Shown here piece after piece: positions 1 to 8,789 of a stretch of DNA of 40,821 bases (position 1 is its first letter; the number at the start of each line of letters is the position of its first letter). The stretch comes from an uncultured Fidelibacterota bacterium (lineage in GTDB: Bacteria; Fidelibacterota; Marinisomatia; Marinisomatales; Marinisomataceae). A program made the position numbers and the translations under genes. The stretch spans positions 1 to 40,821 of the forward strand of contig CACKGC010000009.1 in NCBI GenBank assembly GCA_902599655.1. Reading direction: 5' to 3'. The notes under the pieces are model-generated. The model had not been told where the DNA came from, ran no database searches, and saw only the letters and a list, made by a program, of their open reading frames with translations.

Positions 1-899
1 GAAAAACCACGCTTAGCACCAATGCAAATCGACCTTTAATTGGTGATGATGAACACGGATGGTCAAATAGTGGGATATTTAATTTTGAAGGTGGATGTTA
101 TGCAAAGGCCATTAATCTTGATAAAGATAAAGAGCCAGAAATTTATAATGCAATTAAGCACGGAACTCTTTTAGAAAATGTTGTTTATGACTTAGAAACT
201 AAAGAAGTCGATTTTGATGATAGTGCTAAAAGTGAAAATTCTAGAATTTGCTACCCAATTAATTTTGTAGAGAATTCTTTAGGCTCTAAAGGCTTAAAAA
301 GTGCTGGTCCTCATCCTAATTCAATTATATTTCTTACATGTGATGCGTATGGTATTATGCCTCCATTAGCTAGGATGACAAAAAAACAGGCTATGTATCA
401 CTTTATAAGCGGATATACAGCTAAAATGGCTGGAACCGAGATTGGTATTACCGAGCCAGTTGCTGCGTTTTCACCATGTTACGGAGGACCCTTTTTAACA
501 TTGCATCCTTTAAGGTATGCTGAATTATTGGAGCAAAAACTGAATGATTACGATTCTTCAGTTTATTTAGTAAATACTGGATGGTCAGGGTCAAGTGCAA
601 CAAGTGGATCTTCAAGAATAGATTTAAAACTAACAAAGCATATTATCAATTTAATTACTGATGGTAGCTTAGACTTTAGTAAATCAGTATTTGATAAGTT
701 TTTTAATTTAGAAATTCCATTAAATGTTGATGGTCTTAAAAATGAATTCTTGGTACCCCATCTCAGTTGGAATAATTTAGAAGAATATTTTTCAACTGGT
801 AATATGCTTACAAGACTTTTCAATAATAATTTTGAAAAATTTAAAATTCAAGATTCAGATATTCTAGCAGCCGGTCCAAAAACCGATTTAAGTGTTTAA
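1..899 (+). CDS. pckA: ATP-dependent phosphoenolpyruvate carboxykinase, C-terminal part (5' end outside window)
   Basis: Converts oxaloacetate plus ATP to phosphoenolpyruvate, CO2 and ADP in the cytoplasm, the entry to gluconeogenesis. The reading frame is open from base 3 and begins in the nucleotide-binding P-loop (KTTLS). It continues with the family hallmark LIGDDEHGWS, then FNFEGGCYAK, a YPI segment, and the adenine/metal region GYTAKMAGTE and GGPFLTLHP. About 298 codons are present; the family is about 530-540 residues, so some 230-240 N-terminal residues lie upstream. The stop codon is at 897-899. No frameshift is seen. The AUG at 357 is internal and is not a start. Identity is very secure from the motifs; only completeness is unknown. 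Confidence 0.96.
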   Translation, partial: KTTLSTNANRPLIGDDEHGWSNSGIFNFEGGCYAKAINLDKDKEPEIYNAIKHGTLLENVVYDLETKEVDFDDSAKSENSRICYPINFVENSLGSKGLKSAGPHPNSIIFLTCDAYGIMPPLARMTKKQAMYHFISGYTAKMAGTEIGITEPVAAFSPCYGGPFLTLHPLRYAELLEQKLNDYDSSVYLVNTGWSGSSATSGSSRIDLKLTKHIINLITDGSLDFSKSVFDKFFNLEIPLNVDGLKNEFLVPHLSWNNLEEYFSTGNMLTRLFNNNFEKFKIQDSDILAAGPKTDLSV

Positions 900-927
900 A
901 TCAAATTAAACTATACTATTTGAAATG

Positions 928-960
928 TACATTTTACAAATGTAAATTGGTTTTTATTTT
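928..960 (+). terminator. Putative intrinsic terminator after pckA
   Basis: A 7-bp inverted repeat (TACATTT at 928-934, AAATGTA at 938-944) with a 3-nt loop is followed by a T-rich run at 951-960. It lies in the 76-bp gap between pckA and greA. The stem is mostly A-T, so it is weak, and the stretch may also carry the greA promoter. An AGGA ribosome site follows at about 966-969. Confidence 0.4.
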
Positions 961-975
961 AAAAAAGGAACTAAA

Positions 976-1458
976 ATGGCAACTTTAATTTTAAGAGAAA
1001 CACACATCGCTTTAGAGGAAGAAATCAAGTCACTTGAGAAGCTTAAAAGAGAAACTTCTGAAAAAATTAGTGAAGCAGCTGATCATGGTGATTTAAAAGA
1101 AAATGCTGAATACCATGCAGCCAGAGAAAAACAAAGCTTAATAGTTTATAAAATTCAACTTATGCAATCTCATGCTCCCTTTAGAATAATTGAACATAGC
1201 GATATTAATACTGATCAAGCAGGATTCGGGAATAAAGTTTCTATTCACGAGGAAGGTAAAGATAAGCCAGAAGACTACTATATTTTAGGTCCAATTGAAG
1301 AGGAGTTAGACTTGTATCCATTTATTGTTACTTATCATTCTCCTTTTGGAAGGTCAGTTGCAGGTAAAAAAGTTGGAGAAGACTTTACACTTGAAATCAG
1401 AGGGGAAGATGTAAAGTTTACCGTAACTTCAATTGAAAAAATTGAATCAAAAAAATAA
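976..1458 (+). CDS. greA: Transcription elongation factor GreA
   Basis: Binds the RNA polymerase secondary channel and stimulates cleavage of backtracked RNA. The 160 residues fit the family (about 158). The N-terminal coiled coil (about 8-75) carries the tip motif GDLKENAEYHAA with the acidic residues Asp39 and Glu42 that coordinate the catalytic magnesium. The C-terminal FKBP-like domain (about 85-158) includes the SPFGRSVAGKKVGE stretch. The AUG has an AAGGA site 6-10 nt upstream. Its stop lies 2 bp from the stop of the convergent lptG. GreA and GreB share this fold; the short family-typical length and GDLKEN tip favour GreA. Confidence 0.93.
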   Translation: MATLILRETHIALEEEIKSLEKLKRETSEKISEAADHGDLKENAEYHAAREKQSLIVYKIQLMQSHAPFRIIEHSDINTDQAGFGNKVSIHEEGKDKPEDYYILGPIEEELDLYPFIVTYHSPFGRSVAGKKVGEDFTLEIRGEDVKFTVTSIEKIESKK

Positions 1459-1460
1459 TT

Positions 1461-2555
1461 TTATTTTCTAGCGTTAAGCATAAGATAAATTCCTATACTA
1501 ATAAATACAAAGTTAGACATCCAAGCTCCAAAAAATGGTGAAAGCACGCCTCCATAAGCTAGAGATTGTCCAAATTTTAAAAGAATTACGTATGAAAAAA
1601 TTGTAGCCAAGCTTAATCCTCCGCCAAAAGCTAAAGTAGTATTTGAGCGATAAACTGAAAGAGGAATTCCACAAAATATTACTATAATTGAGATAAAGGA
1701 ATATGCAATTTTATAATTTAGGTCAACTTCCCATTTGAGTGTATTTACGCCATTATTTTTCAAAGATTGTATTTGATTTTTTAGTTCTGAGTATGACACT
1801 TCTTCCGAGGAGCTTGCGGTGTTTATTATATCGCTTGGTGAAAAGTTTAAAGTAATTAATGAGTCATTTTTTGAAATAATTACATTTTTCTCTAAGCCAT
1901 CTTTATCGAAATCTCTTACTGAAAAATCTTTTAGATTCCATTGATTTAATTCTGCATTCCAAATTGCTTTTTTTGAATCAATTCTTTTTAATAGCATTCC
2001 ATCTTCTACTTCAAGAAAATTCAAATTTACAGCGACATTGTTATTACTATTAAACCTCTCTAATGCTATTAAGTCTTTTTGGTTCTTTTGAAAATAAACA
2101 TTTTCAAATACACTTTTATTTTTTACTCTACTTTTATTTTTTGACATATATGTACTTTTTATTTCATTCTTAGTTTTGTTATTATCTATTACAATCGAGT
2201 TATCGAAATAAAAAGATCCAATGCTTAATAGCAATCCAAGCAAAAGTACTGGTGTTGAAAGTCTGTATAGACTTAGTCCAGACGACTTAAATACTAGCCA
2301 TTCTTTTCTCTGTATCATCATTCCGTATGTAAACACAGAAGAAACAAGACATGATACAGGAATAGTTACACTGACCATCGATGGAAGCGATGCCTTATAA
2401 TAGTCGATCAAAATATTTGATGAGACTTCATTATCAATAAAACGGTTTAAATTTTCAAAGACATCCACAATCAATGAAATCAAAGTAAAAAAAATAGAAA
2501 CTATAATAAAAGTTGTTAAAAATTCTCTGAGAATATATAAGTCAATTTTTTTCAT
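1461..2555 (-). CDS. lptG: LPS export permease of the LptF/LptG (YjgP/YjgQ) family
   Basis: Inner-membrane subunit of the LptB2FG ABC transporter that extracts lipopolysaccharide and passes it to the periplasmic Lpt bridge. The 364 residues show the family layout: an N-terminal membrane block (helices near 12-32, 58-80 and 98-118), a periplasmic beta-rich domain (about 125-265) and a C-terminal membrane block (helices near 275-362). The opening KKIDLYILREFL resembles LptG more than LptF, but one sequence cannot settle which. No partner lptF lies in the window. The gene is transcribed away from alsT across only 21 bp, so the two promoters must overlap or lie inside the genes. Family is secure, subunit identity less so. 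Confidence 0.85.
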   Translation of the reverse strand: MKKIDLYILREFLTTFIIVSIFFTLISLIVDVFENLNRFIDNEVSSNILIDYYKASLPSMVSVTIPVSCLVSSVFTYGMMIQRKEWLVFKSSGLSLYRLSTPVLLLGLLLSIGSFYFDNSIVIDNNKTKNEIKSTYMSKNKSRVKNKSVFENVYFQKNQKDLIALERFNSNNNVAVNLNFLEVEDGMLLKRIDSKKAIWNAELNQWNLKDFSVRDFDKDGLEKNVIISKNDSLITLNFSPSDIINTASSSEEVSYSELKNQIQSLKNNGVNTLKWEVDLNYKIAYSFISIIVIFCGIPLSVYRSNTTLAFGGGLSLATIFSYVILLKFGQSLAYGGVLSPFFGAWMSNFVFISIGIYLMLNARK

Positions 2556-2576
2556 TATATTGTAACTTACTTAATC

Positions 2577-3944
2577 ATGGATATAATTAATAATTTTTTT
2601 GCAGAGTTATCAAATTTCTTATGGGGAAATTTTGGAGTAGCAAATTTAGTTATTGGAGGAGGAGTCTTCTTCCTAATTTATTCAAGGCTAACTCCATTTA
2701 GATATTTTAAACATGCATTTGAGATTTTACTTGGTAAACATGATGATCCAGATGATGAAGGCCAAATTTCACACTTTCAAGCTCTTTCAACAGCTCTATC
2801 AAGCACCGTTGGTATTGGAAACATAGCTGGAGTAGCTGTAGCCATATCATTGGGAGGTCCTGGAGCAATATTTTGGATGTGGATTAGTGCTATTGTTGGA
2901 ATGGCAACAAAATTCTTTACATGCTCCTTAGGTATAATGTACAGAGGTTATGATTCAGATAATGTTTTACAGGGAGGACCAATGTATGTTATTGAACACG
3001 GAATGGGGAAAAAATTCAAATTTTTATCTTATTGGTTTAGTATTGCTGGATTAGTGGGATGTTTGTCATTACTTCAAGCTAATCAGTTGACTCAAATTAT
3101 GTCAGACTATGTGGTAAAATCATTCGATATTGAACAATCTTTTAATTTAAATCTAATGATTGGGGTAATTATCGCTATCCTAGTATCATCGGTAATTTTC
3201 GGTGGTTTGAGCAGAATAGCTGAAGTTGCATCAAAAATAGTACCATTCATGGTAATGGTTTATTTATTGTCCGGTTTATTTATTGTTTTATCAAATGCTT
3301 CTTTAATACCTGCTATTTTTTCAAATATTTTTACAAGTGCATTTAATGGAAGCTCAGTTGCTGGCGGTTTTGCTGGAACTGCAATAGTTATTAGTCAAGG
3401 TTTTAGAAGAGCTGCATTTTCAAATGAGGCTGGAATGGGAACAGAGGTTATGGCTATCGGAGCATCTAAAAATAATCAGCCAATCAAATCTGGTCTAGTT
3501 GCAATGATTGGACCGTTAATTGATACAATTATAGTTTGCACAATTACTGGATTAGTCATTCTTCTTTCAAGTGAATGGATAGAGGGAACATACTCTGGAG
3601 TTTCTTTGACTCAAAAATCTTTCTCAAATTATCTTGGTTTAGCTGGTGACTATATCCTTATTTTTTCTGTAGCAACATTTACTTTATCTACAATGTTTGG
3701 ATATTCTTATTATGGCTGTAAATGTGCATCGTATCTTTTCGGTGCTAATTCGAAGTTTTACTATAGAATATTTTATGTTTTAACATTAGTCTTAGGCTCT
3801 GTTTTATCACTAGATCTAGCAGTCAATATTGTTGATGCAATGTTTGCTTTAATGGCTTTTCCAACGATGATTTCTGCATTATATTTAGCACCTAACATAA
3901 AAAAAGAAGCAAATAAATACTTTGCTTCAATAAAGGGGAATTAA
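2577..3944 (+). CDS. Sodium:alanine/glycine symporter, AGCS family
   Basis: Inner-membrane secondary transporter that couples small neutral amino-acid uptake (alanine or glycine in studied members) to sodium or proton entry. The 455 residues contain about ten hydrophobic helices. Family signatures are seen: HFQALSTALSSTVGIGNIAGVA near residues 65-90, a GGPGAIFWMW segment near 94, and FRRAAFSNEAGMGTE near 275-290. It is the first gene of a tightly coupled unit: its TAA overlaps the AUG of the phosphomannomutase gene by one base (TAATG at 3942-3946). Substrate cannot be read from sequence. The link to the downstream sugar-phosphate genes is by position only. Confidence 0.9.
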   Translation: MDIINNFFAELSNFLWGNFGVANLVIGGGVFFLIYSRLTPFRYFKHAFEILLGKHDDPDDEGQISHFQALSTALSSTVGIGNIAGVAVAISLGGPGAIFWMWISAIVGMATKFFTCSLGIMYRGYDSDNVLQGGPMYVIEHGMGKKFKFLSYWFSIAGLVGCLSLLQANQLTQIMSDYVVKSFDIEQSFNLNLMIGVIIAILVSSVIFGGLSRIAEVASKIVPFMVMVYLLSGLFIVLSNASLIPAIFSNIFTSAFNGSSVAGGFAGTAIVISQGFRRAAFSNEAGMGTEVMAIGASKNNQPIKSGLVAMIGPLIDTIIVCTITGLVILLSSEWIEGTYSGVSLTQKSFSNYLGLAGDYILIFSVATFTLSTMFGYSYYGCKCASYLFGANSKFYYRIFYVLTLVLGSVLSLDLAVNIVDAMFALMAFPTMISALYLAPNIKKEANKYFASIKGN

Positions 3945-4687
3945 TGAAAAATATTTTTATTTTTGACATGGATGGAACTCTAACTCCATCAAGAAGAGAA
4001 ATGACAAAAGATTTTGAAGAATTTTATAGCAATTGGGCTAAAAATCATACTTTTTTCTTAGTAAGTGGAAGCAATCTCGAAAAAATTAAGGAGCAGGTTC
4101 CTGAATACATATTAAATTTATCTGAAGGAGTTTTTACTTGCGGAGGAAATCAGCTTTGGCTTAATGGGGAGCTTTCTTATAATCATGAATTTAAGCCAGA
4201 AAATGATTTAATTCATTTCCTTGAAGAAAAACTAAAGGATAGTTCATACTCTGTAAGAGCAGGTAATCATATTGAAGATAGAGGTTCCATGCTCAATTTC
4301 AGCGTTGTAGGTAGAGATTGTTCATTAGAACAAAGATTACACTATTTTGAATATGATTGTGAATCAAACGAAAGAAATAACATAGCTGAAGAGATAATGG
4401 CTAAATGGGATAATCTTGATGCAGTAATTGGCGGTCAGATATCCATTGATATTACTCCAAGAGGTATGAATAAATCTCAAGTATTAGGTGAGGTGAAAAA
4501 GTTTTTCCCAAATGAAAAATATATTTTTATTGGTGATAGAACTATGGAAGGTGGTAATGATTATCCATTAGCAAAGATTATGCATAATCAAGAAAATTGT
4601 CTTGTTTTTCAAGCTGGAGCACCCTCAGCTGAAGATGGATATAAAGATACTCAAAGGATTTTAGAAGAATTAGATAATAATGGATAA
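3944..4687 (+). CDS. Eukaryotic-type phosphomannomutase (HAD superfamily, class IIB cap)
   Basis: Predicted to interconvert mannose 6-phosphate and mannose 1-phosphate, feeding GDP-mannose. HAD motif I is DMDGTLT with Asp8 as nucleophile and Asp10 as acid/base. The later segments match the eukaryotic PMM family rather than generic Cof-type phosphatases: DRGSMLNFSVVGR (substrate-binding arm), GGQISIDITPRGMNKSQ, and GDRTMEGGNDYP near the C-terminus. The 247 residues match that family's length. Most bacteria instead use the unrelated ManB/AlgC-type alpha-phosphohexomutase. Two genes downstream is a phosphoglucose/phosphomannose isomerase, which would supply mannose 6-phosphate; this supports the call. 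It overlaps the next gene by 8 nt. A sugar-phosphate phosphatase role is the main alternative. Confidence 0.86.
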   Translation: MKNIFIFDMDGTLTPSRREMTKDFEEFYSNWAKNHTFFLVSGSNLEKIKEQVPEYILNLSEGVFTCGGNQLWLNGELSYNHEFKPENDLIHFLEEKLKDSSYSVRAGNHIEDRGSMLNFSVVGRDCSLEQRLHYFEYDCESNERNNIAEEIMAKWDNLDAVIGGQISIDITPRGMNKSQVLGEVKKFFPNEKYIFIGDRTMEGGNDYPLAKIMHNQENCLVFQAGAPSAEDGYKDTQRILEELDNNG

Positions 4688-5636
4688 ACTAAATGATTTA
4701 AAAAATGATTTTCTAAATGAATTTTCTAAGATTCAAGATTTAGAAGGTCCATCTTATCTCTATGATCCAATAAAATACTTTGTAAAATCTCCAGGAAAAC
4801 GTTTAAGACCAATTATCGTATTATTTCTTGGAGAACTTTTTAAAAATTCTAAAAAAGATTCTATAAATGGAGCACTTGGTGTTGAGCTTCTTCACAATTT
4901 CACTCTTGTTCATGATGATATTATGGATGAAGACGATTTAAGGCATAATGTAGCCACTATTCACAAAAAATGGGATAATGCTCATGCTGTTCTCTCTGGA
5001 GATGGCTTAGGAGCACTTGGACCATTATTCATTGGAAAAATTAGAAAAAATACTTTAGCTATTTTAATTAGATATAATGAAGTCATTTTAGAAATATGTG
5101 AAGGACAAGCTTATGACATGGAGTTTGAAAACAAGGACTTTGTAAGTGTATCTGATTATTTATTAATGAGTTCAAAAAAAACCGGTTCATTGTTTGAGCT
5201 ATGTTTTGAAATTGCTTCTCTTATTAGCGATAAATATGAAGAAAATGTTAATGACTTAAAAAGACTTGGAAGAAACTTAGGAATAATTTTTCAAATTCAG
5301 GATGACATTCTTGAGCTTGAAACAGACAGTAACAATATGGGCAAGGGTACTCTTTCAGACATAGAAAGAAATAAGAAAACAATTTTAACATGCTTTGCTA
5401 TGGAAAAAAACTTAAGCGAATGGATTAAGCTAACTGAATTAACTGATCATGAAAACATTTCCAGCAAGAAAAAATCAATTTTTAGTTTTTTTATAGAAAA
5501 TAACCTCAAGAAAGAATCTGATAAGCTTTTAGCAGATTACATTAGTCAATGTAATGATATAATTAATGAACTTCCTAATGAGATACAAGGTGGTTTAAAT
5601 GAGTTAATTAGTTATATTATTAAGAGGAAAAAATGA
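4680..5636 (+). CDS. Trans-polyprenyl diphosphate synthase (FPP/GGPP synthase-like)
   Basis: Head-to-tail condensation of isopentenyl diphosphate with allylic diphosphates. The 318 residues contain GKRLRP near 40 (diphosphate binding), the first Asp-rich motif in LVHDDIMDED near 79-85, and the second in FQIQDDILE near 210-218. The last acid of the second motif is Glu instead of the usual Asp. There is no two-residue insertion in the first motif and there is a Phe five residues before it, features associated with C20-type enzymes. That chain-length reading is weak inference. The gene overlaps its neighbours on both sides (8 nt upstream, 4 nt downstream), so it is co-translated with the mannose-phosphate genes. 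Confidence 0.88.
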   Translation: MDKLNDLKNDFLNEFSKIQDLEGPSYLYDPIKYFVKSPGKRLRPIIVLFLGELFKNSKKDSINGALGVELLHNFTLVHDDIMDEDDLRHNVATIHKKWDNAHAVLSGDGLGALGPLFIGKIRKNTLAILIRYNEVILEICEGQAYDMEFENKDFVSVSDYLLMSSKKTGSLFELCFEIASLISDKYEENVNDLKRLGRNLGIIFQIQDDILELETDSNNMGKGTLSDIERNKKTILTCFAMEKNLSEWIKLTELTDHENISSKKKSIFSFFIENNLKKESDKLLADYISQCNDIINELPNEIQGGLNELISYIIKRKK

Positions 5637-6589
5637 CTGAGCATATTAAAAACTTTCCAAAACATATCCAGGACTCTTTAAAAAATATTAAAGAAGATAA
5701 TTTAAATCTTGAAGAGGTAGGTAAAGTAGTAATTGCCGGTATGGGGGGTTCTGCTATTGCTGGATTAATTTTAAAAGATTTATTTCCCGAAATGGAAATA
5801 GTTGTTGAAAGAAATTATTTTCCAAATACTCCAATAGATGAATACACCTTAGTCATTATTTGCTCTTATTCAGGCAATACTGAAGAAACTCTATCCTATT
5901 ACGATTACGCTGTAAGATTAACTGATCATGCACTAGTTGTTACAACTGGAGGAGAGTTGCTTAAAAAAGCAAAGTCCGATAATATTAAATTTCATTTATT
6001 ACCTAAAGGATATCCACCTAGATCAGCTTTAGGATTTTCATTAACATTTCTTATATCTCTTTTTGATAATGAAGGAGTTTCTAATATAGATTTTGAGTGC
6101 CTTGAATCATTTGCAGAAGAATCATCTACTAAAAAGTCTGAAGTATATGCTTTAGCAAAAAAAATTCATAAGACTATGCCAATAATTGTTACGGAAGAGG
6201 ACCTTTCATCAGTTGGATTTCGTTTGAAATCTCAACTCAATGAAAATAGTAAAATGTTATCATATAATATTACGATCCCAGAGATGAATCATAATGAGAT
6301 TATAGGTTGGGAAAATAATAATATAGATAAAAAATCTTTTTCTATGATTTGGATTCACATAGGGTGGCCAAAAAATCTAGAGCGAATGAAAATCACAAAT
6401 GAAATTTTATCAAAAAAAGTCTCCCATGTCGCACATTTATCAGTGCCTGATAAGGTGCCAAAAAATCTAACATCATTATTTTTCTTAATAAACTATATTG
6501 ATTGGCTAAGTTACTGGTGTGGTGTTCTGAATGATGTTGATATTGATGCTGTGAAATCAATTGATTTACTTAAGAAGAAAATTTCTTAA
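5633..6589 (+). CDS. Bifunctional phosphoglucose/phosphomannose isomerase
   Basis: Predicted to interconvert fructose 6-phosphate with glucose 6-phosphate and with mannose 6-phosphate. The 318 residues form a two-domain SIS protein. The first SIS domain shows GMGGSAIAG (about 36-44) and SYSGNTEET (about 79-87), the phosphosugar-binding loops typical of the archaeal/bacterial PGI-PMI family. The EMNHNEIIGW segment near 217-226 matches the family's conserved His/Glu region. It starts by ATGA overlap with the prenyl synthase gene and is last in the operon. Its 3' end overlaps the convergent fabF by 20 bp. Together with the phosphomannomutase it gives a two-step route from fructose 6-phosphate to mannose 1-phosphate. 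Confidence 0.9.
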   Translation: MTEHIKNFPKHIQDSLKNIKEDNLNLEEVGKVVIAGMGGSAIAGLILKDLFPEMEIVVERNYFPNTPIDEYTLVIICSYSGNTEETLSYYDYAVRLTDHALVVTTGGELLKKAKSDNIKFHLLPKGYPPRSALGFSLTFLISLFDNEGVSNIDFECLESFAEESSTKKSEVYALAKKIHKTMPIIVTEEDLSSVGFRLKSQLNENSKMLSYNITIPEMNHNEIIGWENNNIDKKSFSMIWIHIGWPKNLERMKITNEILSKKVSHVAHLSVPDKVPKNLTSLFFLINYIDWLSYWCGVLNDVDIDAVKSIDLLKKKIS

Positions 6590-7796
6590 AAATCACAACT
6601 GAGTTATGTCCACCAAACCCAAATGAATTACTCATTGAGATATTTATATCCTTTTTAAATGCTTCATTTGGAGTATAGTCTAGGTCGCATTCAGGGTCGG
6701 GATTGATGTAATTGATGGTTGGTGGAATAATACCATTATTTAGAGTATTTATACATGTAATAGCTTCAATGGCTCCAGCAGCTCCTAGCAGATGGCCTGT
6801 CATAGACTTTGTTGAGCTTATAGATACATTTTTAGCATCCTTGCCAAAAACCTTTTTAATGGCTTGAGTTTCCAGCATATCGTTAAAATATGTTGATGTA
6901 CCGTGAGCATTAATATATCCCACTTCAGATGTATCAATTTTAGCATCATTTAATGCCATAGTTATTGCGTTTGATGCGCCAGTACTTTTATTATCAGGTT
7001 GAGTGATATGAAAGGCATCATTCGTGATTCCATAACCAATAATTTCTCCAATGATATTCGCATCACGTTTCTTTGCTTCATCATAATCTTCTAGCATTAA
7101 CATTCCAGCACCTTCTGATAAAATAAATCCGTCTCTATCCTTATCGAAAGGTTTTGAAGCACATTGAGGATTTCCATTGTTTTTTGATAAGGCTTTCATA
7201 TTAGCAAATCCTGAAAGAGTAAGAGGGGTAATGCTTCCTTCAGCTCCGCCACAAAGAATAGCTTTGGAGTATCCATTGGATATTAATCTGTATGCCATCC
7301 CAATTGCATCTGTAGCAGAGGAACAGGCAGTAGACATTGAAAAGTTTAAACCATGTAAATTATGTTTGATAGCAATTTGTCCTCCAGCTATGTTTGGAAT
7401 CATTTTTGGAACATAAAATGGTGATACGCCTCGTTGACCTTTTTTAATTAGTTTTTGATGTTCTTCTTCAAGTGTATGCATGCCTCCAACACCTGTACCA
7501 ACAATAACTCCAGCATCAGAGGATTTATAATTAGAATTTTGAAGTGCTTGTTCAGCTGCTATTAAACCAAACATTGTAAACCTATCTAGCTTACGAGCCT
7601 CCTTAGCTTCAAAGAAATTATTCGGATCAAAATCTTTAACTTCTCCTGCAATTTTTATTGAAAAGTTTTCAGTATCAAAGCTTGAGATATGATCAATACC
7701 AGATTTCCCTTTAACTAAGTTTTCCCATAAAGATTGAGAATTATGGCCTAATGGAGAAATAGATCCTTCTCCAGTGATAACTACTCTTTTTTTCAA
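6570..7796 (-). CDS. fabF: Beta-ketoacyl-ACP synthase II
   Basis: Elongating condensing enzyme of type II fatty-acid synthesis: malonyl-ACP plus acyl-ACP gives beta-ketoacyl-ACP. The 408 residues match the family length (about 410). The Cys-His-His catalytic triad is intact: Cys158 in STACSS, His298 in NAHGTST and His335 in TGHLLGAAG, with Lys330 in STKSMTG. The C-terminal NSFGFGGHN loop is present. It begins two bases after the acpP stop and is the last gene of the minus-strand fab unit. Its tail overlaps the tail of the isomerase gene on the other strand, so there is no room for a separate terminator. Confidence 0.96.
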   Translation of the reverse strand: MKKRVVITGEGSISPLGHNSQSLWENLVKGKSGIDHISSFDTENFSIKIAGEVKDFDPNNFFEAKEARKLDRFTMFGLIAAEQALQNSNYKSSDAGVIVGTGVGGMHTLEEEHQKLIKKGQRGVSPFYVPKMIPNIAGGQIAIKHNLHGLNFSMSTACSSATDAIGMAYRLISNGYSKAILCGGAEGSITPLTLSGFANMKALSKNNGNPQCASKPFDKDRDGFILSEGAGMLMLEDYDEAKKRDANIIGEIIGYGITNDAFHITQPDNKSTGASNAITMALNDAKIDTSEVGYINAHGTSTYFNDMLETQAIKKVFGKDAKNVSISSTKSMTGHLLGAAGAIEAITCINTLNNGIIPPTINYINPDPECDLDYTPNEAFKKDINISMSNSFGFGGHNSVVIFKKFSS

Positions 7797-7798
7797 AA

Positions 7799-8032
7799 TT
7801 ATTTTGCGTGGTTATTGATGTATTCTAGCGCAGCACCTACTGTTGTAATTTTTTCTGCATCCTCATCAGGAATTTCTAAATCAAACTCTTCTTCAAACTC
7901 CATAATAAGTTCTACAGTATCTAATGAGTCTGCTCCTAGGTCATCAAGAAAACTTGCCTCAGGCACAACTCTTGATTCTTCAACACTAAGTTTGTCTACG
8001 ATAATATTTGTTACTTTTTCATTTAATGACAT
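7799..8032 (-). CDS. acpP: Acyl carrier protein
   Basis: Small acidic four-helix protein that carries growing acyl chains on a 4'-phosphopantetheine arm. The 77 residues are family-typical. The attachment site is Ser36 within GADSLD, followed by the acidic recognition helix ([12 protein letters not shown]). It lies between fabG and fabF, the classical order. A full AAGGAG ribosome site precedes the AUG, one of few strong sites in the window, which fits the very high abundance usual for this protein. Confidence 0.97.
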   Translation of the reverse strand: MSLNEKVTNIIVDKLSVEESRVVPEASFLDDLGADSLDTVELIMEFEEEFDLEIPDEDAEKITTVGAALEYINNHAK

Positions 8033-8041
8033 AATTAATAT

Positions 8042-8047
8042 CTCCTT
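8042..8047 (-). promoter_or_regulatory. Strong ribosome binding site of acpP
   Basis: On the minus strand the sequence reads AAGGAG, 9 nt before the acpP AUG and just after the fabG stop codon. Most genes in this window instead start by overlap with the preceding stop and have weak or no such site. Confidence 0.8.
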
Positions 8048-8048
8048 A

Positions 8049-8780
8049 TTAATTTAATGACATTCCACCGTCAATATAAAATGTTTGCCCTGTAATATAA
8101 CTGGCTTCATCGGAACATAAAAATAAAATCATTTGTCCAATATCTTTTGGTTTTCCAAGTTTTTTTAAAGGAATTCTATCTAAATATCCCTGTTTCACAG
8201 TATCAGAAAGGTGAGAAGTCATATCAGTTTCAATTAATCCTGGTGCAATACAATTTACTGTAATGTTTCTACGACCGACTTCTTTTGCTAGCGACTTTGT
8301 TAATGCCAACAGTCCACCTTTTGATGCAGCATAATTTCCTTGTCCTTTATTACCGTCTGTTCCTGAAATAGAAGAAATATTAATAATTCTTCCATTCTTG
8401 TTCTTTACCATATCTTTTAAGACTGTTTTGGTTAAATGAAAAGGACCATTAAGATTAACATTCATTACTTGATTCCATTCTTCAGATTTCATTCTTAGTA
8501 GAATATTATCCATATGAATACCGGCATTATTAACAAGAACATCTGCATGACCAAATTTTGAAATAACGAATTCATATAGTTCTTCAATTGATTTTTCATC
8601 AGAGATATCACAACAAAAAGGGTGAATATTTTTTATGTCTCTGACTGAATCTAAAGATTTTTCGCTTGTAGCAACTGCTACAACATTAAAATTATTTTGA
8701 GCAAGAATAAGAGAAATTTCTTTCCCAATCCCTCTTGATCCTCCAGTTACAATTGCTGTTTTTGTTGAAAAGTTAAGCAT
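8049..8780 (-). CDS. fabG: 3-oxoacyl-ACP reductase
   Basis: NADPH-dependent reduction of beta-ketoacyl-ACP to beta-hydroxyacyl-ACP. The 243 residues form a classical short-chain dehydrogenase. The cofactor loop TGGSRGIG is at 12-19, NNAG at 84-87, and the catalytic Ser137, Tyr150 and Lys154 (YAASK) are present. The C-terminal [13 protein letters not shown] is typical of FabG. The setting between fabD and acpP makes FabG far more likely than another SDR reductase. The gap to fabD is 9 nt. Confidence 0.95.
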   Translation of the reverse strand: MLNFSTKTAIVTGGSRGIGKEISLILAQNNFNVVAVATSEKSLDSVRDIKNIHPFCCDISDEKSIEELYEFVISKFGHADVLVNNAGIHMDNILLRMKSEEWNQVMNVNLNGPFHLTKTVLKDMVKNKNGRIINISSISGTDGNKGQGNYAASKGGLLALTKSLAKEVGRRNITVNCIAPGLIETDMTSHLSDTVKQGYLDRIPLKKLGKPKDIGQMILFLCSDEASYITGQTFYIDGGMSLN

Positions 8781-8789
8781 AAAACAATC

